From positions 1 through 55,040 of the forward strand of contig JAEINW010000009.1 of assembly GCA_016342715.1 (NCBI GenBank): DNA of 55,040 bases. Reading direction: 5' to 3'. Position numbers and translations under genes: made by a program. Source of the DNA: Salinivirgaceae bacterium. Lineage in GTDB: Bacteria; Bacteroidota; Bacteroidia; Bacteroidales; SZUA-534. Of the stretch, positions 24,939-33,684 are shown piece after piece (the first letter of the stretch is position 1; each line of letters begins with the position of its first letter). A model generated the notes under the pieces. The model made no database searches. It saw only the letters and a list, made by a program, of their open reading frames with translations, and had not been told where the DNA came from.

Positions 24939-27278
24939 ATGATACTATTTTTTAAAAAAACAATACTATTTTCAATATTCTTTTCTTCTTTTCTTTTGGT
25001 AAATAGCCAAACAAAAATTGATTCGCTTTATAATGAATTGCAAAATGCCAAACATGATTCAATTAGAGGTAAGATATTTTCTAAAATAGGTTTTGAACAC
25101 CAAAAGTTAAAACCAGATTCAGCAATTTATTATTATAACGAAGCTGTTAAAATACTTGAAACTGGTTCGCAGCAAAAAGAACTTGTTGCTGCTCTTGTTA
25201 ATTTGGGTAAGAGTTATGGCAAGGTTGGTTATTTAGATAAATCACTTGAATTTACTGAAAGAGCTTTAGTAGAGGCCACAAAAATAAATGATTCAACATC
25301 AATCGCCAATAGTTTAAAAAATATTGGAATAATAAACTATTATCAAGGTGATTTTGTCGCAGCAATGTTTTATTACCATAAGTCTTTAGATATAAATAAG
25401 CTCATGAATGATAAAAATGGGATTGCCCAAAGTTTAAATAATATTGGTGTACTATACGATTTACAAGGAATTTATGATACTGCCATTGTTTTTTATGATG
25501 AAGCAATTGTACTTTTTTTAGAGAGTAATGATTCCACATCAGCTGCTTCTGTATATGTTAATTTAGGTAGCATTTTTAGCGAAAAAGGCAATTACAACAA
25601 AGCTTTTAATATGTACGAAAATGCAATTGCAATTTATGTTAAGTCTGGCAATGTGAATGAAGAGGCTATTTGTTACAGAGCCATAGCTATGCTTTACATT
25701 GCCAAATCATCTTATATAAAAGCTTTAGAAAATATTCAAAGAGCTACAGCAAAATATGAAAGTATAAATAGCTTGAAGGGTGTTGCATATTGTTACGGAA
25801 TCATTGGGGAGATTCAAGAAATTCAAGGATCATATAATGAAGCAATTAGTTATTACAAAAAAGCACTTGAAATAAATAAAGAGGTGGGCGATATTAATGA
25901 AATGGCTTATTCGTTTCGAAATATTGCTAACGGTTTTCAAGCGCTTGGAAATAACAATTTAGCGGTTCAAAATTTTGAGGAATCACTCAAATTATTTAAG
26001 CAAATCAACTTAAAAGTTGGTATGGCAAAATGTTATCTTGATTTAGGAGTTCTATTTCAAAGGCAAAACCTTATACAAAAAGCCCTTAAATATAAAATAA
26101 TGGCGCTAAATTTATTTAATGAGCTCGATAATAAAAAAGAAATAGCAATTGTCTCAGGAAGTTTATCAAGTTCATATATAGATATGTATAAGTTTGAAGG
26201 TGCTTTGGAATACCTTAATAAAGCTAAAAAACATGCACTTAAATCGTTAAGTATAGCTCGTGAATTTGAATTGCCTTCTGAAGAAATGGAAGCTTTAAAA
26301 TATTTGTCACTCATTTACGAAGAATCAAACAAAATGAGCAAAGCTCTTGAATGCTACAAATCTTACACAAGCATTAAGGATACATTATTTAATAAGGAAA
26401 AACAAAAAACCTTATCTGAACTTGAAATAAAATACCAAACCAAACAAAAGGAACACGAGATTTCAATATTAAACCAGAAAAATCTGGAAAACGAATTAAT
26501 TATTAATAAAGAAAAGCTTCAAAAAGCACGTAGCTTATCTTTATTAATACTTATCTCAATTTTGGCTCTTATTATAATCTTGTCATTGATTTATCGCTCA
26601 CAAAAAAGAAAAAGATTAGTTAAAGAAAAAGAAGAAAAATTAATTCAAGATGCTAAAATTGAAATAGAACAAATAACTAAAGATAAAAATGCTGAATTAA
26701 TAAAATCATTGGATAGGGAAATGAAAAATATTTCGCAAGAAATTCATGATGGAATCCTTAGTGATTTAACAGGTATTCAGTTTTTAATAAAAAATAAAGA
26801 AAAAAAATCGAAAGACCTAAAGATTAACAAGGCATCTGATTATTTAAAAAAGTCAATCGATAAATTGCGTAATATATCGCATCAGTTAAACACACCTGAA
26901 TTTGAATATAACACCCTTGAAATAGCTATTGAAAGCTATTTAGAGCAATATAAGTCAGGTGAATTAAACATCGATTTTAACTATAATTTAACTAACAATA
27001 TTGATGACTTAATGCAGGTAAGTATTTACCGAATTATTCAGGAAGGTGTTAAAAATATATTCAAACATTCAAATGGTTCAAATTGCGATGTTCTGCTTGA
27101 AGACAAAAAAGAATACGTTAGATTACTGATTAAGGACAACGGTATTTCGGATAAAATAAATAAGAACGGTTTGGGATTATCTAACATTGAAGAAAGAGTT
27201 AGAAGCATGAATGGAAGAATGCAAATTAATAATTCCAACGGATTTGAAATAAACATTGAATTGCCTTTGGTTGGGTAA
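24939..27278 (+). CDS. TPR sensor histidine kinase (HisKA_3 / LuxR-system type)
   Basis: 779 residues. Signal peptide (about 1-24), then roughly nine TPRs in the periplasm (about 35-480; with LNNIGVLYDLQGIYDTAIVF and AISYYKKALEINKEVGD), a coiled segment, one transmembrane helix (about 532-553) and a cytoplasmic kinase. The HisKA_3 phosphoacceptor is H603 (QEIHDGILSDLTG). The HATPase N box is near 698-712 (IQEGVKNIFKHSNG) and the G box is NGLGLSNIEERVRSMNG near 743. This is the NarX/DegS-like class common in Bacteroidota, sensing through TPRs. The cognate regulator follows 13 nt downstream. Confidence 0.92.
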   Translation: MILFFKKTILFSIFFSSFLLVNSQTKIDSLYNELQNAKHDSIRGKIFSKIGFEHQKLKPDSAIYYYNEAVKILETGSQQKELVAALVNLGKSYGKVGYLDKSLEFTERALVEATKINDSTSIANSLKNIGIINYYQGDFVAAMFYYHKSLDINKLMNDKNGIAQSLNNIGVLYDLQGIYDTAIVFYDEAIVLFLESNDSTSAASVYVNLGSIFSEKGNYNKAFNMYENAIAIYVKSGNVNEEAICYRAIAMLYIAKSSYIKALENIQRATAKYESINSLKGVAYCYGIIGEIQEIQGSYNEAISYYKKALEINKEVGDINEMAYSFRNIANGFQALGNNNLAVQNFEESLKLFKQINLKVGMAKCYLDLGVLFQRQNLIQKALKYKIMALNLFNELDNKKEIAIVSGSLSSSYIDMYKFEGALEYLNKAKKHALKSLSIAREFELPSEEMEALKYLSLIYEESNKMSKALECYKSYTSIKDTLFNKEKQKTLSELEIKYQTKQKEHEISILNQKNLENELIINKEKLQKARSLSLLILISILALIIILSLIYRSQKRKRLVKEKEEKLIQDAKIEIEQITKDKNAELIKSLDREMKNISQEIHDGILSDLTGIQFLIKNKEKKSKDLKINKASDYLKKSIDKLRNISHQLNTPEFEYNTLEIAIESYLEQYKSGELNIDFNYNLTNNIDDLMQVSIYRIIQEGVKNIFKHSNGSNCDVLLEDKKEYVRLLIKDNGISDKINKNGLGLSNIEERVRSMNGRMQINNSNGFEINIELPLVG

Positions 27279-27291
27279 AACATAATTGGCC

Positions 27292-27909
27292 ATGATTAAA
27301 AAAAAATACATTTACCTTATCGATGATCATGATATGATTTTGGCTGGTTTACAAACCATGCTTACAGGAGTTGTGAGTTTGCCAATACTAGCATTTACCT
27401 CACCAAAAGATGCTTTGCTTTCGCTAAAAAGCAAAGCTGGCGAACTTATTATACTTGATTTATCGATGGATGAAATGCATGGATATAAATTTATTGAAGA
27501 AAGTAGAAAAATAGGAAAAAATAAAATTATTGTATTCACAAGTCATGGTGAGGTATGGAACGTTGGCAAACTACTTAATTTTAATATTAATGGTATTGTA
27601 CACAAAAACGATTTGATGGATGAAATTGAATATGCTGTACATGAAGTGCTTGAAGGAAATAACTATTATAGCCCATTAATTGAGAATACAATAAAGCTTT
27701 TAAACAAGGAAAACATTAATCATCTTGCTACCCGAGAAACAGAAATTCTGACATTAAGTGCTGTAGGTTTTGTGGCAAAAGAAATAGCTACAAAACTTGA
27801 AATTAGTCCGAATACAGTATCTACTACTCACAAAAAGATCTGCTCAAAATTAGAGGCTTTAAATATTACTCATGCTGTTAAAATTGCTAAAGACAGAGGA
27901 TACATTTAA
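27292..27909 (+). CDS. NarL/FixJ-type response regulator
   Basis: 205 residues from ATG 27292 (a TTG at 27286 is in frame). Receiver domain about 1-125 with the acidic pair D12-D13 (YLIDDHD) and phosphoacceptor D56 (ILDLSMDEMHGY); LuxR-type HTH about 145-205 (LATRETEILTLSAVGFVAKE, SPNTVSTTHKKICSKL). It forms a two-component pair with the TPR kinase. Its HTH is closely similar to that of the next small protein, and the two probably bind the same palindrome (27954, 28286). Confidence 0.93.
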   Translation: MIKKKYIYLIDDHDMILAGLQTMLTGVVSLPILAFTSPKDALLSLKSKAGELIILDLSMDEMHGYKFIEESRKIGKNKIIVFTSHGEVWNVGKLLNFNINGIVHKNDLMDEIEYAVHEVLEGNNYYSPLIENTIKLLNKENINHLATRETEILTLSAVGFVAKEIATKLEISPNTVSTTHKKICSKLEALNITHAVKIAKDRGYI

Positions 27910-27953
27910 AAATACTTTAATATTTATTTCAGATAACAATTATTTTCAAAAAA

Positions 27954-27977
27954 GCAATACCCCAATTTGGGTATTGC
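27954..27977. promoter_or_regulatory. candidate operator, copy 1 (24-bp palindrome)
   Basis: GCAATACCC (27954-27962) and GGGTATTGC (27969-27977) are perfect 9-bp arms with the centre CAATTT. Twenty of the 24 positions match the second copy at 28286-28309. It lies just downstream of the response regulator gene and 50 nt before the solo HTH gene at 28028. NarL-type regulators bind such inverted repeats as dimers, which makes local regulation likely. Confidence 0.6.
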
Positions 27978-28027
27978 AGCAGCTTTATATTAGTGCAAAT
28001 TTTGAAGCTTTAAACAAAAGAGCTTTA

Positions 28028-28246
28028 ATGATTAAAAAAGAAACATCCACTTTACTTACTCAGCGTGAAAAACAAATACTCGAGCTAATAAGCAATGGCT
28101 ATGTTGCCAAACAAGCTGCTGAAAAACTGTGCTTAAGTACAAATACCATTGAAACTGTCAAGAAAAATATTTGCCAAAAGCTGAAAGCTAAAAATACCCC
28201 ACACGCTATAAAGATTGCTTTAAAATCGGGCGACCTGATTTTTTAA
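28028..28246 (+). CDS. solo LuxR-type HTH regulator
   Basis: 72 residues from ATG 28028: IKKETSTLLTQREKQILELI, VAKQAAEKLCLSTNTIETVK, ICQKLKAKNTPHAIKIALKSG. It is essentially a bare GerE/LuxR HTH of about 65 residues without a receiver. The frame remains open upstream to 27872, but that would overlap the previous gene and the operator palindrome, so the shorter form is chosen. It resembles the HTH of the response regulator and looks like a truncated duplicate that keeps the DNA-binding part. It may compete for or share the same operator. Confidence 0.75.
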   Translation: MIKKETSTLLTQREKQILELISNGYVAKQAAEKLCLSTNTIETVKKNICQKLKAKNTPHAIKIALKSGDLIF

Positions 28247-28285
28247 AAATCAGCCCTTCATCTATTAACATTATTTTCCAATTAA

Positions 28286-28309
28286 ACAATACACAAATTT
28301 GGGTATTTC
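28286..28309. promoter_or_regulatory. candidate operator, copy 2, before the surface-protein operon
   Basis: ACAATACACAAA (28286-28297) and TTTGGGTATTTC (28298-28309) pair at 9 of 12 positions, and 20 of 24 positions match the copy at 27954. A near-consensus -7 box (AATCTTTG, 28329-28336) follows, so the site would lie at about -35 to -58, an activator position. The next ATG is 28368. Confidence 0.6.
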
Positions 28310-28367
28310 AAAGGGAAAGTGAAATGCTAATCTTTGGATTATAATTAATGACATTAAAATTAGAAAT

Positions 28368-29048
28368 ATGAAAAAATTTACAATCATTCTATTGGCGTTA
28401 ACTTTAGGGATAGGTATTTGTACCGAAATGTCAGCACAAAAGTATAAAACCGTTGAAAAAAGTGGTCGACGTTATCATTGGTTAAAATGGACTGGAGGTA
28501 AAATATATAAAGCTGAGAAAAGAGCAGAACGAAATGAATCTTTGGACAAAGGTGAGGAAGTAGTATATTTTGTTGTAAAAGCTGAAGAACTTGCTTATTA
28601 CAAGAATGAATCAGGTGAGTATGGATATAAAGTAAATGACATGCAAGATGTTCTTGATTTTAATGTAAGTAAAACAATTGCAGGAATAATCTTATCAAAC
28701 TTTGAAAGCAGCATAGATAAAGGTACTAAAATAGGAGAGGGTGCGCGAAGAACAGAAATACATACAAGCATAGGTACATTAAAGAAAAAAGTAACAGTTA
28801 GTGGAATTTTACCTATAAAAGAGCACTGGGAAAAAGTGATATATAAAAATGATGATAAAAAAGAAACGAAAATAAAAATGGCTCGTGTTTATTCCATGAA
28901 TAAAAATGACTTAGAAGTTATCTTGCAAAAAGCCTCAAAACATGTAGGCTTAACGTCTGGGGAATCAAACGCAGTAAGCGAAAATTTGTTTGATAGTATG
29001 GAAGAAGGCAATCCTGAAGAAGAAACTAATGAAGAAATTAACTGGTAA
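28368..29048 (+). CDS. hypothetical exported protein, first gene of the surface operon
   Basis: 226 residues with a signal peptide (about 1-24, ending CTEMSAQ). The sequence is basic and charged (YKTVEKSGRRYHWLKWTGG), with a middle part that reads like a single beta/alpha domain and an acidic C-terminus (EEGNPEEETNEEINW). I do not recognise a family. The next gene starts 12 nt downstream, and the lipoprotein gene follows, so the three are probably cotranscribed from the promoter behind the operator at 28286. Confidence 0.6.
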   Translation: MKKFTIILLALTLGIGICTEMSAQKYKTVEKSGRRYHWLKWTGGKIYKAEKRAERNESLDKGEEVVYFVVKAEELAYYKNESGEYGYKVNDMQDVLDFNVSKTIAGIILSNFESSIDKGTKIGEGARRTEIHTSIGTLKKKVTVSGILPIKEHWEKVIYKNDDKKETKIKMARVYSMNKNDLEVILQKASKHVGLTSGESNAVSENLFDSMEEGNPEEETNEEINW

Positions 29049-29060
29049 TCACTTTTTGAT

Positions 29061-29867
29061 ATGAGATTAAAGAATTATACTATAAGTGCAATATTGTTAT
29101 TTATTGCGATTAGTAGTTTTGCCCAAATGCCTAATTGGGTAAAACGAGGTACTCCCAATTCAACTAGTGGTAAATATTACTATGCCATGGGGCAAGGTAA
29201 AACTTTAGAAGAAGCAGTATACACAACCGTTAAAAGCGGTGCTAAATTGCAGGGTTTTACTGCAATAACCGATCAAAGCCTTGAGCGGAGCCTAAAAATT
29301 CAGAACAATAAACGAACTACTAAGCACAATTCTTTAGGAACTGTAAGCTTTGAAGATAAAAAGGTTAATATTTTTATTGCAGAACAATATTTTGATTATT
29401 CCAACAATGTTTATCATGTTTTGATAGGTTTTAGCAAAAATGAAAATATTCAATCTCCACTTAAACCTTTAGCATGTAATACAAATGCAATATGGCGCTC
29501 GGCAATAGTACCTGGATGGGGGCAGTTTTATAAAAAACAATCTCTAAAAGGAGGAGTGATTATTGGTAGTTTCGCGGCGCTTGCAGGATCAAGCATCTAT
29601 TTTGAAAACAAACGAACATATAATAGCGACCGAATTCAAGAAACAACCAACATAACTATTGCCAAAGAGTATAAAAGCAGGGCAGATAATTATGCCACTT
29701 ATCGCAATGTATCAATAATAGGGGCTTTGGGTGTATATGTATTCAATATTATTGATGCTGCTGCATCTAAAGGAAACTTATATGCTGATAATAAATCCCG
29801 CAACTGGGAACTGTATGCCGATAATTTTAACAATCAAACAACGTTAGGTGTTTCAATAAAATTTTAA
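29061..29867 (+). CDS. exported protein with LPP20-like N-terminus and DUF5683-like C-terminus
   Basis: 268 residues. Signal peptide ends at about residue 21 (SSFAQ). The N-terminal part (MPNWVKRGTPNSTSGKYYYA, then GKTLEEAVYTTVKSGAKLQG) resembles LPP20/FlgT-type domains of envelope proteins. The C-terminal part (AIWRSAIVPGWGQFYKKQSL, two hydrophobic segments) resembles DUF5683, a membrane-associated domain of Bacteroidota. Both assignments are by pattern. The lipoprotein gene begins four bases after the stop. Confidence 0.6.
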   Translation: MRLKNYTISAILLFIAISSFAQMPNWVKRGTPNSTSGKYYYAMGQGKTLEEAVYTTVKSGAKLQGFTAITDQSLERSLKIQNNKRTTKHNSLGTVSFEDKKVNIFIAEQYFDYSNNVYHVLIGFSKNENIQSPLKPLACNTNAIWRSAIVPGWGQFYKKQSLKGGVIIGSFAALAGSSIYFENKRTYNSDRIQETTNITIAKEYKSRADNYATYRNVSIIGALGVYVFNIIDAAASKGNLYADNKSRNWELYADNFNNQTTLGVSIKF

Positions 29868-29871
29868 ACGA

Positions 29872-32800
29872 ATGATTAAACAAATAAAACCTTTTTTGCT
29901 AATTGTTAGCTTAATAACTAGCATCCTTTTTACTTTTATTACATGTCAGGAAGATGATCCTTTAATAGTAACTGGCAATATTGAAGGTGCTGTTAAAAAC
30001 AATGAAAGCAACGAATCATTATCTGATGTTAAAGTTACTTTACAAAGCACAGGTCAAACTACTTCTTCAGGCCAATCAATACTTACCGGAACCAGTGGAA
30101 ATTATACATATAAGGATATTGAAGCAGGAGCATATTCGCTAATATTTGAAAAAAATGGATTTGAAAGCAACAACATCAACTTAACTGTTATTGCAGGAAA
30201 ATCAGTTAGCGGAGATGTATCTTTAATACCTATACAACCAGAGCTTGAGATATCTGTAACAAGTCTTGATTTTGGCTCCAACGAGAATTCACTTCCAGTT
30301 GCAATTACTAATAATGGAAAGGGATCTTTAGAATGGTCAATAGCTGAAAGTGTTGAGTGGCTTTCTGTAAATCCAGTTTCAGGAAAAGTAACCACTGATG
30401 TTAATAATATTGTTATCACGGTTAACAGATCAGGCTTAGAACAGGGTAACTACCAGCAATCTATTTCAATAGTTTCAAATGGAGGTAATGCAACCATTAG
30501 TGTTATTATGAAAGTTGAAGGCGGAGCATTAGCTGTGTTTCCAAACGATATATCTATTGCTGCAGATGCATCTACGGCATCGTTCCAAATTACAAATTCA
30601 GGAACTGAAGCTATAACATATACAGTTTCATCAAACAATACATGGCTTAAAACAGATCAAACAACCGGCACAATCGACAATGAAATTGATTTAGTGAATA
30701 TAACTGTTGATAGGACCGGAATAGAATATGGTGTGCATAAGGGGATGATTTTAATAACATCAAGTGAAAATTCCGTAATTGTAAATGTTACCCTAACAGT
30801 TGCCGACCCAAATGTTCCTTTGTTAAGTTTATCAGCGTACAATATTAATTTTGGTTCTAATGAAACTGAAAAAATACTAATCCTGTCAAATGCAGGTGGT
30901 GCAAGTTTAAGCTGGAGTGTAATAAACAATATTCAATGGCTCAATTTGCCTCTTAACTCAGGTACGCTTGATCCTAACTCTGGTGAAGAATTACAGTTAA
31001 CCATTGATCGTTCTATTTTGGCACCTGGACATTACGAAGGACAATTGCAATTTTCCTCAAATGGCGGCAATACCCCTGTTGATGTTATTATGGATGTAGA
31101 AGCTACCCCTATTTTATCGTACAACCCGACGGAATTAAATTTTACGACCTCAAATGCATCACAAAGTTTTGAAATCTCAAATACGGGTAACGGCGAAATA
31201 AATTGGAATTTGGAAAAAAACAAAGATTGGATCTCTCTTTCGCCAACTTCTGGTAATAATCAAGGTACCGTAAATGTTACTATTGATTATTCGCAATTGG
31301 AATTCGGGGAGTACAGTGGGCAAATTACCATAAAAACTGACAATGCCGGAGACGGTATTGTTTATATTCATGCCAATAATCCGCAACCTAGTGCTCCAAC
31401 TGTTACAATAAGTGCAGCCACTAACATTACAACAAATGCTGCCGATATTACAGGCAATATAACCTCATTGGGTTCAAAAACAAAAAATAATAATGCTTCA
31501 AGAACCTATGCTAACAATTCATTATATTCAACTAATTCCAACAATTATTTCCCTACCCTAAAAGGATCAAAAAACGTAATCCAATATGGTCATTGTTGGT
31601 CAACATCACAAAATCCAACTGTTGACGACTTTAAAACAAATTTAGGATCAACTTCTGAACTAATTGACTTTCAAAGCTTATTATCTGATCTAACTCCAAA
31701 TACAACTTATTATGTACGTGCATATGCCATAAATGCTGAGGGAACTGCATATAGCTCGCAAATTAGTTTTAATACTGAGGAAGAATACGTAGCTGCACCC
31801 GAAGTTGAAACGGGTGAAATAAGCAATATTGAAACTACTACAGTTAGTATATCCGGGAATATTATTTCCGTTGGTTCATCAAATGTAATTCAACATGGAC
31901 ATTGCTGGTCTTTAACTCAAAACCCAACAACATCTAATTATAAATCAGCCCTAGGTTCAACTTCTGAAGTTGGTGTATTTTCAAGCTCAATAGCTAATTT
32001 AACTCCCAATACAACCTATTATTCACGTGCTTATGCTACTAATGAAGAAGGAACTTCTTATGGATCACAAATAAGTTTTACAAGCAATGAAGAGTATATA
32101 GCTCCACCTGAAGTTACAACTATGGAAACTCAAAATATTACTTCAAATGCTGCCGATATTACGGGGAATATAATTTCCATAGGATCGTCAAGTGTTATAA
32201 CTTACGGACATTGCTGGTCAACAAGTGCAAATCCAACCGTAAATAATGAGACAACAAATTTAGGGGTAAGTTCACAACCTACTGAATATATTAGTTTAAT
32301 AACTAATTTAACCCAAAATACCACCTACTATGTTCGGGCATATGCAATCAATAGCGAAGGTACAGCGTACAGTGAGCAGGTAAGCTTTAATACGGTTGAA
32401 CTATCAGTTGACATAACTGCACCTACCAACTCAACACAATGGACAGCAGGCGACACTGAAACTATTTTATGGGACGATAACTTTAGTGATTATGTTAATA
32501 TTGAGTTATATAAAAGTAATATTTTCCAAATATCTATTAGCTCATCAACAGTAAGCAACGGATCATTTGTTTGGAATATTCCTATGGATTTACAAGAAGG
32601 TAGCGATTATAAAATTAAAATAACAAGTACTGCAAATTCATCAGTTTCTGATTATAGCGATAATTTTTCGATTTTAGCCATGGATGAGTATGGTAATGGT
32701 GCCGACGGAGTATTTACTGGTGGAGAATTAAACCGCAATAGAGATTACTATTTTTCTGAAATTAATATGCAAAGTGGTGCTGTAATGAATTTTACCGGTG

Positions 32801-33570
32801 AAGGCAATGGAGGCATTTATGTACAAGGTAACTTTACACTGGCTACTGGAGCTACAATAAATATGCGCAAAGGCGAAAATTTAAATGCTGGAGATTTTAC
32901 TTTTAAAGGATACTCCCGCAGTCTAGGCGAAGGCAATGTGACTCCAGGTGCTGCAGGTACTGGTGGTAATGGAACAACAGGTAGTGGATACACAGGTGGT
33001 GCTGGTGGTAATGGAGGGTACGATAATAACGAAGGTAATAATGGAGGTGCCGGAGGAACAACACTCCAATGCACTGCCAGTGGAGGCTCTGGTGGTAATT
33101 TTCCATCAAATGATGGCAGTAATGGTTCACAGTGTACTTATGGAACCTACACCTGGGGCGGAGGCGGCGGAGGCGGTGCTGCCGGATCAAATGGATTAAG
33201 TGCTGAAAAAGTAGCTTTTGTGGTTGCCGGAAATGTATCGCTTCAAGGAATCATAAATGGGAAAGGTAGTGATGGAACAAATGGCGGTAATGGTGGTAAT
33301 GGAGCATATAGTAAAATGCGCGGTACCGGAGGCGGTGGCGGTGGCGGCGGTGGAGCCGGTGGCAATGGAGGTGCTGTTTACATTTTCACAAAAGGTAGTT
33401 TTACTAACAATGCTACAACAATTCTTAGTGGTGGCAGCGCTGGAGCCGGTGGTACGGGTGGAACAAAAGGAAGCGTAGCTACAAGCTATCCTGAAGGTGC
33501 CTATGGTTCTGATGGTTCGTCCGGTATCAATGGTAGCAATGGCATAATAGAACGCATTCAAACTAACTAA
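29872..33570 (+). CDS. giant lipoprotein: CarboxypepD_reg, BACON and FN3-like repeats, Gly-rich C-terminus
   Basis: 1232 residues. A type II signal peptide ends FTFITC with the lipidated C25; the following QEDD resembles the acidic export signal that sends lipoproteins to the cell surface in Bacteroidota. Then: CarboxypepD_reg-like domain (35-115), four BACON repeats (about 123-503; e.g. LEISVTSLDFGS, NKDWISLSPTSGN), three FN3-like repeats (504-846; each with GHCWS and AYA(I/T)N motifs), a Kre9-like Ser/Thr-rich module (846-930, TAPTNSTQWTAGDTETILWD), and a Gly/Asn-rich tail (from 1024, many GGNGG/GGAGG units) to the end. The first FN3-like repeat carries an insert absent from the other two. 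A surface adhesin or matrix protein is the best inference. Confidence 0.8.
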   Translation: MIKQIKPFLLIVSLITSILFTFITCQEDDPLIVTGNIEGAVKNNESNESLSDVKVTLQSTGQTTSSGQSILTGTSGNYTYKDIEAGAYSLIFEKNGFESNNINLTVIAGKSVSGDVSLIPIQPELEISVTSLDFGSNENSLPVAITNNGKGSLEWSIAESVEWLSVNPVSGKVTTDVNNIVITVNRSGLEQGNYQQSISIVSNGGNATISVIMKVEGGALAVFPNDISIAADASTASFQITNSGTEAITYTVSSNNTWLKTDQTTGTIDNEIDLVNITVDRTGIEYGVHKGMILITSSENSVIVNVTLTVADPNVPLLSLSAYNINFGSNETEKILILSNAGGASLSWSVINNIQWLNLPLNSGTLDPNSGEELQLTIDRSILAPGHYEGQLQFSSNGGNTPVDVIMDVEATPILSYNPTELNFTTSNASQSFEISNTGNGEINWNLEKNKDWISLSPTSGNNQGTVNVTIDYSQLEFGEYSGQITIKTDNAGDGIVYIHANNPQPSAPTVTISAATNITTNAADITGNITSLGSKTKNNNASRTYANNSLYSTNSNNYFPTLKGSKNVIQYGHCWSTSQNPTVDDFKTNLGSTSELIDFQSLLSDLTPNTTYYVRAYAINAEGTAYSSQISFNTEEEYVAAPEVETGEISNIETTTVSISGNIISVGSSNVIQHGHCWSLTQNPTTSNYKSALGSTSEVGVFSSSIANLTPNTTYYSRAYATNEEGTSYGSQISFTSNEEYIAPPEVTTMETQNITSNAADITGNIISIGSSSVITYGHCWSTSANPTVNNETTNLGVSSQPTEYISLITNLTQNTTYYVRAYAINSEGTAYSEQVSFNTVELSVDITAPTNSTQWTAGDTETILWDDNFSDYVNIELYKSNIFQISISSSTVSNGSFVWNIPMDLQEGSDYKIKITSTANSSVSDYSDNFSILAMDEYGNGADGVFTGGELNRNRDYYFSEINMQSGAVMNFTGEGNGGIYVQGNFTLATGATINMRKGENLNAGDFTFKGYSRSLGEGNVTPGAAGTGGNGTTGSGYTGGAGGNGGYDNNEGNNGGAGGTTLQCTASGGSGGNFPSNDGSNGSQCTYGTYTWGGGGGGGAAGSNGLSAEKVAFVVAGNVSLQGIINGKGSDGTNGGNGGNGAYSKMRGTGGGGGGGGGAGGNGGAVYIFTKGSFTNNATTILSGGSAGAGGTGGTKGSVATSYPEGAYGSDGSSGINGSNGIIERIQTN

Positions 33571-33610
33571 CAATAATTTTAGCATATCGCTAATTATAAC
33601 ACCAAAGTAA

Positions 33611-33660
33611 AACGCTGCGTGCTATTAATATATGCGCAGGGTTTGCTTTTAAATTTTTTT
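33611..33660 (+). terminator. terminator after the giant lipoprotein gene
   Basis: AACGCTGCG (33611-33619) pairs with CGCAGGGTT (33635-33643) at 8 of 9 positions, followed by a T-rich tract to 33660. It separates the lipoprotein operon from the transglutaminase-like gene at 33685. Confidence 0.6.
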
Positions 33661-33684
33661 AAATAAAATTCTTAAGCAATACTT

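Noticed and set aside
27872-28027. Upstream in-frame extension of the solo HTH gene
   Set aside because: It would overlap the preceding gene and read through the operator palindrome; no domain resemblance is seen there.
32817-33585. Reading frames on either strand inside the Gly-rich region
   Set aside because: They arise from GGT/GGC repeats of the lipoprotein gene; their translations are low-complexity shadows.
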